Below, in pieces: positions 7,427 through 15,393 of a DNA stretch of 20,892 nucleotides (the stretch's first letter is position 1; every line of letters begins with the position of its first letter). This DNA comes from Planctomycetota bacterium. Its GTDB lineage: Bacteria > Planctomycetota > Planctomycetia > Isosphaerales > Isosphaeraceae. The position numbers and the translations under genes are program-made. The DNA lies in NCBI GenBank assembly GCA_021777685.1, contig JAJYDH010000041.1, positions 1-20,892 of the forward strand. The letters are read 5' to 3'. The notes beneath the pieces were generated by a model, which was given only the letters and a program-made list of their open reading frames with translations, was not told where the DNA came from and did not search any database.

Positions 7427-8932
7427 TCAACGCGACGAGGCCACGGAATGCGGTTTCGACGGGCTCGGCAGGGCCTCGGGCAGCAGGCCGGGGTCGAGCG
7501 GCAGGGCCAGCACGAAATTGACGACGTCCCAGATCTGATCGTCGGACAGGAGGCCGGCGTGGGCGGGCATCTTGGCGCCGTTGATCCCCTTGCTGATCCG
7601 CCAGTAGAGGTCGATCGGCCGCCGGCCTCCCTTGTAGGTCCCGTCGACCAGGTTCGCCGGCCTGAGCGGGTCGCCCCACTCGTCGAGCGACTTCGACCAG
7701 AGGTCCATCTTGGAGATGAGGAACGCGCGGAAGTCGGGGTCGTCGAGGTCGGGCAGGAGGGTCCGGGCCGCCTGGGCGACGGCCGAAGGGTCGGCCGTGA
7801 GCTTCTCGGCGAACTCCTTCACGGGGACCTCGGCCATCAGGCCGTGTTCCTTGCGGAGCTGGGCGACGACCGGCGGGTTGTCTTGCAGGAATTTGGCCAG
7901 GCCGTCCGGGTCCGATTTCGCCTGGGGAGCCCCGTGCGAGCCGGCGGCGGCCCTGTCCTTCTCGGCCCGATAGGCGCGGTCGATCGCCTGATCGAGCGGC
8001 CATCGGCGGAAGACGACGTCGTTGACGATGCTCGGCTCGACGAACGCCCCGCCGTTCCCCTTGCCCGAGGCGCCGTGGCAGCCGGCGCATTCGAGCTTCG
8101 GCCCCGTCGTGTTCACCCCCAGATAGAAGTCCCGCCCGCGCCGGATGCTCTCCGGGGACGACTCGACCCGGCGGCTCGACGGGTTGACGACCTGGGTCTC
8201 GGCGTCCTTCCAGGACGACGCGACCTTCTCGATCATCTCCTTGATGATGTCCTCGCCCAGGGCACTCTCGGCGTCGTTGTCGTCGGCGTTCATCGCCTCG
8301 TCGATCAGGTAACGCTCGGTCTCGCCCCTCATGGAGAGGAAGGTCATGTAGTCGATGACCTGCTCGATCTCGGAGGCGTTGAGGTTGGCCTCGAAGCCGG
8401 GCATCGAGGTCCCGTGCAGGCCATAGCGGACGGTCTTGCGGAGGTCGTCGCGGGAGGGCTTGGCGTTGACCGGGTTGGTCGAGGTGAACTTGTAGATTCC
8501 CGGCCGGTAGTCGCGAGGCCGGGGGAAGAGGAACTCGGAAGTCGGCCCGTCGCCGGCGCCGGTGACGCCGTGACAGTGCAGGCAATGCCGCCGGTAGAGG
8601 GCGTATCCCCCCTCGATCGGGGCCTTCTCGCCGGTCTTCGGGTCGAGCTCGAGGACGGGCTCGCGCTTGTCGCCGACCCGGACGTGGTCGGCGAGATAAA
8701 GCCCGTCGTCGCGGAGGCCGGATTCGGCGGGGACCTTCATCTTGCGGGCTTCGTCGCCGAAGTTCGCGGCGAGCGCCCGGCGGATGGCATCCTGGAGCTT
8801 CGGCTTGTCGGCGAGGTCCCGGGCCATCCGCTCGTGGTCGCGGTAGAGGATCGGGCCGGCATACTGGGCGTCGTCGCAACCGGCCAGGGCGAGCGTACCG
8901 ACGAGCAAGGCGAGACGAAAACGCGACGTCAC
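7427..8932 (-). CDS. Diheme c-type cytochrome lipoprotein, first gene of the cox operon
   Basis: I chose the GTG at 8932 (501 residues) because GGAGG lies 9 bases upstream and the protein then begins with a lipoprotein signal peptide ending in LALAGC (C19). The open frame extends upstream but looks non-coding there. There are two class I cytochrome c domains. The first has C117-LH-C120-H121 and a likely axial M177 in GTSMPGF. The second has C282-AG-C285-H286, but its likely axial M455 (NGAKMPAHAG) comes about 170 residues later, after a charged insertion at about 310-420. It is exported, lipid-anchored and placed directly before coxB, which lacks its own heme domain. It therefore probably passes electrons to CuA; that role is inferred from position. 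Confidence 0.88.
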   Translation of the reverse strand: MTSRFRLALLVGTLALAGCDDAQYAGPILYRDHERMARDLADKPKLQDAIRRALAANFGDEARKMKVPAESGLRDDGLYLADHVRVGDKREPVLELDPKTGEKAPIEGGYALYRRHCLHCHGVTGAGDGPTSEFLFPRPRDYRPGIYKFTSTNPVNAKPSRDDLRKTVRYGLHGTSMPGFEANLNASEIEQVIDYMTFLSMRGETERYLIDEAMNADDNDAESALGEDIIKEMIEKVASSWKDAETQVVNPSSRRVESSPESIRRGRDFYLGVNTTGPKLECAGCHGASGKGNGGAFVEPSIVNDVVFRRWPLDQAIDRAYRAEKDRAAAGSHGAPQAKSDPDGLAKFLQDNPPVVAQLRKEHGLMAEVPVKEFAEKLTADPSAVAQAARTLLPDLDDPDFRAFLISKMDLWSKSLDEWGDPLRPANLVDGTYKGGRRPIDLYWRISKGINGAKMPAHAGLLSDDQIWDVVNFVLALPLDPGLLPEALPSPSKPHSVASSR

Positions 8933-9302
8933 GCGTCCAATCCTCCAACGCGGGCGGGAAGGCGAAGGCTCGGCGAATCCCGATCTCCAGACCAATCGGC
9001 CGGAGACGGGACGGGCGGCGAGGCGCGAGCGGGGTTTCGATCCGACCAGCGGGATGACCCCGGTCGCCAAAAGGGCGGAACGACCACGATCCGTGGGGCG
9101 GGAGGTCTGATTTTGACGATCCCGGCGGCCCGCGTCAAGCCGGTCTCCAAACCTCTCCGAGGAGTATGGTAGCGGTCCGAGGGGGTCGCTACAAGGGTCC
9201 CCGCCATTTCGTCCGTTTCGGCCGTTACGAAAATATCGACCGGTACGGCGGCCCGGTTTCGGCCGCCGAGGGCTGAATTCGCGCCGGACGTCGCCCGATA
9301 TC
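8933..9302. promoter_or_regulatory. Divergent intergenic region between the cox operon and the CPBP gene
   Basis: The 370 bases between the cytochrome start (8932, leftward) and the protease start (9303, rightward) hold no convincing gene. It contains the likely cox promoter (9110-9138) and a short imperfect repeat of TTTCGTCCGTTTCGGCCGTT around 9208-9227. I see no clear promoter for the rightward gene. A leader of about 170 bases would precede the cytochrome gene if the promoter call is right. Confidence 0.5.
9110..9138 (-). promoter_or_regulatory. Candidate sigma-70 promoter of the cox operon
   Basis: Reading leftward, TTGACG (9138-9133), a 17-base spacer and CAAAAT (9115-9110) resemble -35 and -10 boxes (5/6 and 4/6 matches). 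The -35 half is also one arm of an inverted repeat, TTGACG at 9113-9118 and CGTCAA at 9133-9138, so a regulator could bind here. Not tested; the spacing and position are the only evidence. Confidence 0.4.
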
Positions 9303-10133
9303 ATGGGTGTGACACCATCCACCCGCCAGAAACCGGACGCTCCACGCCGGCCGCGATCGCGCTACGGCTACGACCACCACTGGTGGGGCGAGGCCGCGCC
9401 GGTCGCCCCCTCGGATCATTCCTACTGGTCGACGACCCGCAAACCCTTGCCCGGCCTGGCCTTCATCCTGCCGCTTCTGGTCGCCTACGAGGCCGGGGTG
9501 ATCTGGCTGGGCGGACCGTCCGCCGACGCCCTCCGGGCCGGGGCCGACGCCTGGGTCCGGCAGGGGCTCGCCGCGCTCGGCATGACCGACCGCTGGCTCC
9601 TGCCGATCGGCCTGGTCTCCGGCCTGCTCGGCTGGCAGGCGCTCGACCGGCGCGACTGGCGTTTCCACCCGGCGATCCTCTGGGGGATGGCGGTCGAGAG
9701 CCTGGTCCTGGCCGTGGCCCTGGTCGGCCTGAGCAAGCTGGTCGACCTCGGATTCTCCCGGCTCGAAGGCCCCGGCCTGCTGGCGACCCCCCGGCCGTCG
9801 ATCGCGCCCGTCGTGGGGTTCCTGGGGGCGGGGCTCTACGAGGAAGCCCTCTTCCGATTGGCGCTGATCCCGTTGCTGTTCCGGGGATTGCGGCTGGTCC
9901 TGCTCCCTCCGCTGGTCGCCTGCACGCTGGCGGTGACGGTCTCGTCGCTGGTCTTCTCGCTGGCCCACCACGCGGGCGCGCCGGGAGAGGCGTTCACCTG
10001 GTTCGCCTTCGTGTTCCGGTGGTTGGCGGGGATCTTCTTCGCCTGGGTGTTCGTCGTCAGGGGGTTTGGCGTGGCGGTTGGCACGCACACTGCATACGAT
10101 CTCCTGGTCGGCTGGCTCGACTGGCATTTCTGA
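9303..10133 (+). CDS. CPBP-family intramembrane glutamic endopeptidase (CAAX protease-like)
   Basis: A 276-residue polytopic membrane protein with the three CPBP/Abi protease motifs: E180-E181-x3-R185 in GLYEEALFRLAL, F218-x3-H222 in FSLAHH, and H262-x3-D266 in GTHTAYD. These residues form the active site of Rce1-type intramembrane proteases. The first about 48 residues are soluble and rich in basic residues, then several helices follow. The ATG at 9303 lacks a strong ribosome binding site. It is followed after 24 bases by a metallophosphoesterase gene on the same strand. The substrate is unknown. The family also includes bacteriocin-immunity proteins, but nothing nearby points to bacteriocins. 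Confidence 0.88.
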   Translation: MGVTPSTRQKPDAPRRPRSRYGYDHHWWGEAAPVAPSDHSYWSTTRKPLPGLAFILPLLVAYEAGVIWLGGPSADALRAGADAWVRQGLAALGMTDRWLLPIGLVSGLLGWQALDRRDWRFHPAILWGMAVESLVLAVALVGLSKLVDLGFSRLEGPGLLATPRPSIAPVVGFLGAGLYEEALFRLALIPLLFRGLRLVLLPPLVACTLAVTVSSLVFSLAHHAGAPGEAFTWFAFVFRWLAGIFFAWVFVVRGFGVAVGTHTAYDLLVGWLDWHF

Positions 10134-10157
10134 CCGAACCCCGCGGAGCCGGGCACC

Positions 10158-11060
10158 TTGCGGATCATCCAGCTTTCCGACGTCCACGTCTGGCGCTACT
10201 CGTACAACCCGTTCCACCTGTTCAACAAGCGGGTCCTGGGGACGGCGAGCCTGCTCGCCGGCCGGGCCGCGAAGTTCCGGCTGGAGCGGTTGCAGTCGGT
10301 CGTGGAGCGGGTCAAGGACCTGGCGGCCGACCATATCCTGATCACCGGCGACCTGACCACGACCGCCCTGAAGGCCGAGTTCGAGGACGCCCGCGAGGCC
10401 CTCGCAGACCTCCTGGCCGACCCCTCGCGGGCGACCGTCATCCCCGGCAATCACGACCGGTACACCGACGGCTCGGTCCGCTACCGGCAATTTGAAGCCT
10501 ACTTCGGCGAGTTCGCCCCGTCCGAGAAGTTCCCCTGGCTCCGCTACCTCGACCCCGAGACGGCAATCCTTGGCCTCGACCCGACCCGCGCCCACATCTC
10601 GGCCCGGGGCAAGCTCCCCGCGGACCAGTTGGCGATGGCCCGGGACATGCTGGCCGGGCAGGAGACTCGACCCCGTCGCCTGCTCGTGGCCTGTCATTAC
10701 CCGCTGGTGTCGCCCGCCTCCTACGCCTCCGAGCTGGCCCACAAGCGGATGACGAACGCCGCCGAGGTCGCCGACTGGCTGACCACGGTCGGCCCGCACC
10801 TGTTCTGCTGCGGTCACGTCCATGCCGCCTGGTCGTTCGTCCCGCCCGGCCTGGAGAACCAGCTCTGCCTGAACTCCGGGGCCCCGCTGCTCCGCGACCC
10901 GACCGGGCTCCGCCCGCCCGGGTTCCTGGAGATCGAACTGCACGACCGCGACGTCTCGGTCCTCCACCACGCCTGGATCGGCGACGCCTGGGAGGTCCGG
11001 CCGCTCCACCAGGACCCGGCCTTCTTCCCGGCCTCGGATCGGGCGACGTCGATGGCCTGA
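10158..11060 (+). CDS. Calcineurin-like metallophosphoesterase
   Basis: A 300-residue protein with a complete set of dinuclear metal ligands: D8 and H10 (SDVHVW), D65 (ITGDLTT), N98 and H99 (PGNHD), H180 (ACHYPLVSP), and H220 and H222 (CCGHVHAAW). The order and spacing match the Icc/CpdA-like phosphodiesterase group, but the substrate cannot be read from the sequence. The TTG at 10158 must be the start because the first metal motif begins at residue 8 and GGAG lies 9 bases upstream. There is no signal peptide, so it is cytoplasmic. It lies 24 bases after the protease gene and is probably co-transcribed with it. Confidence 0.92.
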   Translation: MRIIQLSDVHVWRYSYNPFHLFNKRVLGTASLLAGRAAKFRLERLQSVVERVKDLAADHILITGDLTTTALKAEFEDAREALADLLADPSRATVIPGNHDRYTDGSVRYRQFEAYFGEFAPSEKFPWLRYLDPETAILGLDPTRAHISARGKLPADQLAMARDMLAGQETRPRRLLVACHYPLVSPASYASELAHKRMTNAAEVADWLTTVGPHLFCCGHVHAAWSFVPPGLENQLCLNSGAPLLRDPTGLRPPGFLEIELHDRDVSVLHHAWIGDAWEVRPLHQDPAFFPASDRATSMA

Positions 11061-11175
11061 GACCGGCCCAAGCCCGGCCGGGGTTGCGTTCCGGCGCGGG
11101 AGGTCGAATACTCGGGCGCTCGCGGGGATCGGACGACCCGCGGCCTTGGCTTTCCTCTTCCCGGGAGCTTCGACG

Positions 11176-14100
11176 ATGTTCGGTCGGCACGCGGCGGCTT
11201 TGGTGTTGGCTTTGCCTTTCTGGATCGCCCCCTCGACCCTGGCCCAGCAGCCCGCCGGGCCGATCCCGCACGCCCAGGACCGGCCGCCGGGCCCGGCGCT
11301 CTCGCCCGAGGAGGCCATCCGGAAGATGACCGTGCCTCCCGGGTTCTCGGTCGAGCTGGTCGCGAGCGAGCCCGACATCGTCAACCCGGTCGCCATGACC
11401 TTCGACGAACGCGGGCGCGTCTGGATCACCGAGAGCCTGGAGTACCCCCGCCACTCGCCCGGCCCGGGCCGAGACCGGGTCAAGGTGCTCGAAGACACCG
11501 ACGGCGACGGCAAGGCCGACAAATTCACCGTCTTCGCCGACGGGCTGAACATCCCCTCGGGGATCGCCGTCGGGGCGGGCGGCGTCTGGGTCGCGAATGC
11601 CCCGGACATCCTGTTCCTCAAGGACACCGACGGCGATGGCAAGGCGGACAGCCGCGAGGTCGTCGTCACCGGGTTCGGCCGGTTCGACACGCACGAGCTT
11701 CCCAACTCGCTGACCTGGGGCCCCGATGGATACCTCTACGGCTGGAACGGGGTCTTCAACCCGGCGAAGATCGACTATCGGGGCAAGCGATACGAGTTCA
11801 CCTGCGCCGTCTTCCGGATCGACCCCAGGACCCGCGACTTCGAGGTCTTCTGCGAGGGGACGAGCAACCCCTGGGGCATCGCCTGGGACAAGGAGGGCTC
11901 GGCCTTCGCCAGCGCCTGCGTGATCGACCACCTCTGGCACCTGACCGAGACAGGCTATTACCACCGCCAGGGCGGCCCCTACCCGCCGTTCACCTGGAAG
12001 CTCGAATCGATCGTCGACCACAAGCACCAGAAGGCCGCCTACTGCGGGATCACCTACTTCGACAGCGACGCCTACCCGTCGAAGTATCGAGAGTGCCTGT
12101 TCATGGGCAACATCCACGGCAACAGCATCAACGTCGACCGCCTGGAGCGGCAGGGGGCGACCTACGAGGCCAAGGCCGAGCCCGACTTCCTCTCGGCCAA
12201 CGACGCGTGGTTCATGCCCGTGGTCCAGAAGGTCGGCCCCGACGGCTCGCTCTACGTCCTCGACTGGTACGACCGCTACCACTGCTACCAGGACGCCAAC
12301 CGCGATCCCAACGGCATCGACCGGCTCAAGGGCCGCCTCTACCGGGTCCGCTATCGGGATACCCCGAGGGCGCCGAAGTTCGACCTCGCCAGAGAGCCCG
12401 ACGATCGCCTGATCGTCCGGCTGGGTAGCCCGAACATCTACTTTCGAGAGACCGCGCAGCGTCTCCTTCGCGAGCGTGACGACCCGCATTCGCGCCCGAA
12501 GCTCCAGGCGATGGTGCTCGACCACGCCGTCTCGGAGGTCTCCCGGAATCATGCCCTCTGGTCCCTGATCGGCACCGGCCATCTCGACGTCGGCTTCCAC
12601 GAGCGGCTGCTCGACGACGATCGCCCGACGCTCCGGGCCTGGGCGGTCCGGGCGGCGGGGAACTTCCGCAAGGTCGACCCGGTCGTCCGGGCGCTGGTCC
12701 TCTCGCTGGCCGATGATCGGTCGATCGACGTCAAGGTCCAGGTCGCCATCGCGTCCCGGAAGCTCGTCGGGATCGACCCGATGCCGACGCTGGTCGGCGT
12801 CGTCTCCCAGGGCGAGGTGGACACGACGCTCCTGGCGATCGCCTGGCAGAACCTGCAACCGCTGTTCGACGAACGGGGGGACGAATTCGCCCGGCTCGTC
12901 GCCGCCGCCGACCTGGAGAAGTCGCCCGGCCTGACGGCGCTGCTCCCCCGGGCCGTCGATCGGCTCCTGGGCGGGGCGAACCCTCAGCCCGAGGCCGCCG
13001 TCTCGCTCCTCTCGAAGCTCCTGACGGGTCCGCTCAAGGGCGAGGTCTTGAAGGCCGCCGAGAGTTCCCTCCAGATCCTGGCGGAGCGGCTCCGGGGTGG
13101 CGTGCTCGCCGGAGAGCAAGGCAAGACGCTTCGCGGGTCGCTGACCACGGCCCTCGGGCCGATCCTCTCCGGCGACCCCGGCTCGCCACTCTACTTCGAC
13201 TCGGCCCTCGTGGCGGCCTCCTGGAGAAACCCGGATGCGCTCCGGGCGATCCGCGAGGCGCTGACCTCGGCGAAGAACCCGGAAAGCCGCCGGCTCCAGG
13301 CGCTCGACGCCCTGATCGGCCAGGGCGACGCGTCGAGCCTCGCCGCGGTCGGCCCGATCCTGGTCGACAAAGGCGGCTCGGTCGGGTTCCGGGGCGACCT
13401 GATCTCGGCGCTGGGCAAGCTCGACAGCCCGACCGTCGCCGACGTCGCGCTCGGCGTCTATCCCGACCTCGAGCCCGAACTTCGCCCGAAGGTCGTCGAG
13501 CTTCTGACGCAGCGGCCCGGCTGGACCGGGGCGCTGCTTGATGCCGTCGCCCGCAAGGCGATCCCGGAATCGGCCTTGAACCTGAACCAGGTCCGTAAGC
13601 TCGCCGCGAGCAAGGACAAGGCCCTGGCCGACCGGGTCCGCGCGATCTGGGGGATCGTCCGCGAGACGCGCAACCCCGCCCGCGAGGAGGTCATCGGCCG
13701 GATGAAAGGGATGCTCCAGGACGCCCACGGCGACCCGACCGCCGGCGCCGTCGTCTTCCGGAACGTCTGCGGCCAGTGTCACAAGATCTACGGCGAGGGG
13801 CAGGAGGTCGGGCCCGAGATCACCCTCAACGGCCGGGCGTCCTACGAGCAGTTGCTCTCCAACGTCTTCGACCCCAGCCTCGTCATCGGCCCCGCCTACC
13901 AGGCGACCACCGTGGTGACCTCCGACGGCCGGGTCCTCACCGGGCTCCTCGTCGAGGACAGCCCCGAGAGGGTCGTCCTCAAGCTCCAGGGGGGGAAGCT
14001 GGAGGCCGTCGCCCGGAAAGACGTGGAGGAGTCGAAGCTCAGCCCGCTCTCGCTGATGCCCGAAGGCCTCGAAGCCCAGGTCAGCCCGAAGGAGCTGGCC

Positions 14101-14190
14101 GACCTGTTCGCCTACATCACCCTCGACAAGCCCCCCACAGACCCCGCCGCCCGGTCGCTCCCCGGCACGCCGGCCGGCATCCGGAAGTGA
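11176..14190 (+). CDS. PVC-type dehydrogenase domain protein with HEAT-like repeats and C-terminal heme c domain
   Basis: A 1004-residue secreted protein. The ATG at 11176 was chosen because GGGAG lies 8 bases upstream and a signal peptide follows (about 1-24, ending STLAQ); a TTG 10 codons earlier is less likely. Residues about 48-410 form a beta-propeller like the PVC membrane-bound dehydrogenase family (TIGR02604). Two acidic DTDGDGKAD loops (about 107 and 150) resemble calcium-binding loops. Residues about 420-840 are helical, HEAT-like. The C-terminal heme-binding domain (TIGR02603 type) has C865-GQ-C868-H869 and a likely axial M961 in SLMPEGL. These proteins are greatly expanded in planctomycetes and are thought to oxidise sugars or other periplasmic substrates. 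The substrate here is unknown. Confidence 0.93.
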   Translation: MFGRHAAALVLALPFWIAPSTLAQQPAGPIPHAQDRPPGPALSPEEAIRKMTVPPGFSVELVASEPDIVNPVAMTFDERGRVWITESLEYPRHSPGPGRDRVKVLEDTDGDGKADKFTVFADGLNIPSGIAVGAGGVWVANAPDILFLKDTDGDGKADSREVVVTGFGRFDTHELPNSLTWGPDGYLYGWNGVFNPAKIDYRGKRYEFTCAVFRIDPRTRDFEVFCEGTSNPWGIAWDKEGSAFASACVIDHLWHLTETGYYHRQGGPYPPFTWKLESIVDHKHQKAAYCGITYFDSDAYPSKYRECLFMGNIHGNSINVDRLERQGATYEAKAEPDFLSANDAWFMPVVQKVGPDGSLYVLDWYDRYHCYQDANRDPNGIDRLKGRLYRVRYRDTPRAPKFDLAREPDDRLIVRLGSPNIYFRETAQRLLRERDDPHSRPKLQAMVLDHAVSEVSRNHALWSLIGTGHLDVGFHERLLDDDRPTLRAWAVRAAGNFRKVDPVVRALVLSLADDRSIDVKVQVAIASRKLVGIDPMPTLVGVVSQGEVDTTLLAIAWQNLQPLFDERGDEFARLVAAADLEKSPGLTALLPRAVDRLLGGANPQPEAAVSLLSKLLTGPLKGEVLKAAESSLQILAERLRGGVLAGEQGKTLRGSLTTALGPILSGDPGSPLYFDSALVAASWRNPDALRAIREALTSAKNPESRRLQALDALIGQGDASSLAAVGPILVDKGGSVGFRGDLISALGKLDSPTVADVALGVYPDLEPELRPKVVELLTQRPGWTGALLDAVARKAIPESALNLNQVRKLAASKDKALADRVRAIWGIVRETRNPAREEVIGRMKGMLQDAHGDPTAGAVVFRNVCGQCHKIYGEGQEVGPEITLNGRASYEQLLSNVFDPSLVIGPAYQATTVVTSDGRVLTGLLVEDSPERVVLKLQGGKLEAVARKDVEESKLSPLSLMPEGLEAQVSPKELADLFAYITLDKPPTDPAARSLPGTPAGIRK

Positions 14191-14239
14191 TCTTCCGGGA
14201 AGAAGCGTGATAACCGGCCCGAGATCTCGCGATAGTAAT

Positions 14240-14271
14240 CCCGGCCGCCCGAATCGTTTCGGGCGGCCGGG
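14240..14271. terminator. Strong GC hairpin after the PVC dehydrogenase gene
   Basis: A perfect 14-bp stem, CCCGGCCGCCCGAA at 14240-14253 and its complement at 14258-14271, with the loop TCGT, starts 50 bases after the stop codon. No T-run follows on either strand, so it is not a textbook intrinsic terminator. Its place between convergent genes and its strength suggest a bidirectional terminator or 3'-end stabiliser. Confidence 0.65.
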
Positions 14272-14318
14272 TCGATTCTGGGTCGTGGGTTCGAATTGAA
14301 AAACGGCCGCAGTCGTAT

Positions 14319-14398
14319 TCGTAGGGTGGGTCGAGCCTCGGGCGAGCCCCACCATCATGGCGTGGTGGGGCTCGCCCGAGGCTCGACCCACCCTACGA
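14319..14398. repeat. Perfect 36-bp inverted repeat (REP-like palindrome)
   Basis: The arms 14319-14354 and 14363-14398 are exact reverse complements around the 8-base centre TCATGGCG. Each arm has the pattern GTAGGGTGGGTCGAGC followed by CTCGGGCGAGCCCCACCA. It sits in the 246-base gap between the convergent PVC dehydrogenase and ispH genes, after the shorter GC hairpin. No flanking target duplication or transposase was seen. It resembles the dispersed intergenic palindromes of the REP/RAYT class and could also stop transcription from both sides. Confidence 0.9.
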
Positions 14399-14436
14399 TT
14401 CGGTTTGAATGGGAAAGATCGCGGACCCTCGTGCAC

Positions 14437-15291
14437 TCAGGCCATGACCTCGGGCTTGATCCGGACGAGTGCCCGCTCGACGTCGTTGATGGTCGCGTCC
14501 AGGGTCGAGGTCCCGGCGGTCAGGCCGACGGTCTCGTAGCCGTCGAACCATTTGGGTTCGAGTTCGGAAGCGTCCTGGACGTGGAACGCTGGGATATCCC
14601 GCTCCCGGCAGAGGGCGACCAGTTCCTTCGTGTTGTTCGAGTTCCGGCCGCCGACGACGACCATGGCTTCGACTTTCTCGATCAGGCGTTCGAGAGCCCG
14701 CTGGTGGTCCTTGGTCGGCAGGCAGACGGTGTCCATGAAGCGGATCTCGGCGCCCGGGTTGCGCTCCTCGATCGCCCGCCGGACGTCCCTCACCAGCCGC
14801 TCGGGGGCGGTCGTCTGGCAGAGGATGCCCAGCCGGGTGTGGGGGTAGGCGATGACGTCGTCGGCGGACTCGATCACGTCGACGCTCGGCAGGTCCTCGG
14901 CGATCCCCCGGACCTCGACGTGCCCCTTCCGGCCGATGATCAGGACGTGATACCCGGCGTCTCGGAGCGTGATCGCCGCCCGGTGGGCCCGCTCGACAAG
15001 CGGGCAAGTCGTGTCGATCAGCGTCTTGCCCGCCCGCTCCAGACGCCCCCGCTCGGCGTCGCTGACCCCGTGCGCCGTGATCAGGACGACCGGGGTCTCG
15101 GTCAGGACCTGACGCGAAGCCTCGCCCGAGTTCTTGAACCCCCGGCGCTCCAACTGGTGCAGCACGATCGGGTTGTGGACCAGCTCGCCGTGGACCGTCA
15201 CCTCCGCCGGCCGCTCCACCCCGTTCATGATCGCCAGCGCGTCGCGGACCCCGAAGCAGAGCCCCAGCACCTCCGACCGAATCACTCGCAT
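14437..15291 (-). CDS. ispH: 4-hydroxy-3-methylbut-2-enyl diphosphate reductase (IspH/LytB)
   Basis: A 284-residue enzyme for the last step of the MEP pathway, making isopentenyl and dimethylallyl diphosphate from HMBPP with a 4Fe-4S cluster. The three cluster cysteines are C12 (GLCFGV), C96 (DTTCPLVE) and C190 (DTVCLPT). Substrate residues H39, H74 (TAHGVS), H124 and E126 (GHVEV), and the GGRNSNNTKEL and TAGTSTLDATI segments are present. I prefer the ATG at 15291 because GAAGGG lies 9 bases upstream; an in-frame ATG at 15300 would leave no spacing. The gene is convergent with the PVC dehydrogenase gene and has a dyad element, shared with another promoter, 44 bases upstream. Confidence 0.97.
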   Translation of the reverse strand: MRVIRSEVLGLCFGVRDALAIMNGVERPAEVTVHGELVHNPIVLHQLERRGFKNSGEASRQVLTETPVVLITAHGVSDAERGRLERAGKTLIDTTCPLVERAHRAAITLRDAGYHVLIIGRKGHVEVRGIAEDLPSVDVIESADDVIAYPHTRLGILCQTTAPERLVRDVRRAIEERNPGAEIRFMDTVCLPTKDHQRALERLIEKVEAMVVVGGRNSNNTKELVALCRERDIPAFHVQDASELEPKWFDGYETVGLTAGTSTLDATINDVERALVRIKPEVMA

Positions 15292-15334
15292 GATCGACAT
15301 CCCTTCAAGTTTGACGGTCGCGAAGCCTGGGAAG

Positions 15335-15349
15335 CTTTGTTCCGTAAAG
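15335..15349. promoter_or_regulatory. Candidate operator upstream of ispH, CTTTGTTCCGTAAAG
   Basis: A 15-base element with CTTT/AAAG outer symmetry; flanking bases extend it to GCTTT-N7-AAAGC. It matches 12 of 15 bases of the element at 16445-16459, in the same orientation. It lies 44 bases before the ispH start and 45 bases beyond the stop of the winged-helix regulator gene, which is the natural candidate to bind it. I found no convincing -35 box beside this copy. Confidence 0.55.
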
Positions 15350-15393
15350 CCAACTCGCGCGGGAAAACTCCGCGTATCTTACCCGATCGGGTG

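Noticed and set aside
9303..10133. CPBP protein as an abortive-infection or phage-defence gene
   Set aside because: The Abi name is historical for the family. No toxin, nuclease, reverse transcriptase or other defence gene lies nearby.
11063..11081. Hairpin CCGGCC/GGCCGG as a terminator after the phosphoesterase gene
   Set aside because: Only 6 bp with a 7-base loop and no T-run; common by chance in such GC-rich DNA.
10438..14436. Open frame of over 1300 codons on the minus strand opposite the PVC dehydrogenase and phosphoesterase genes
   Set aside because: It mirrors the codon pattern of the real genes, has no recognisable domain, and runs straight through the palindrome and hairpin region.
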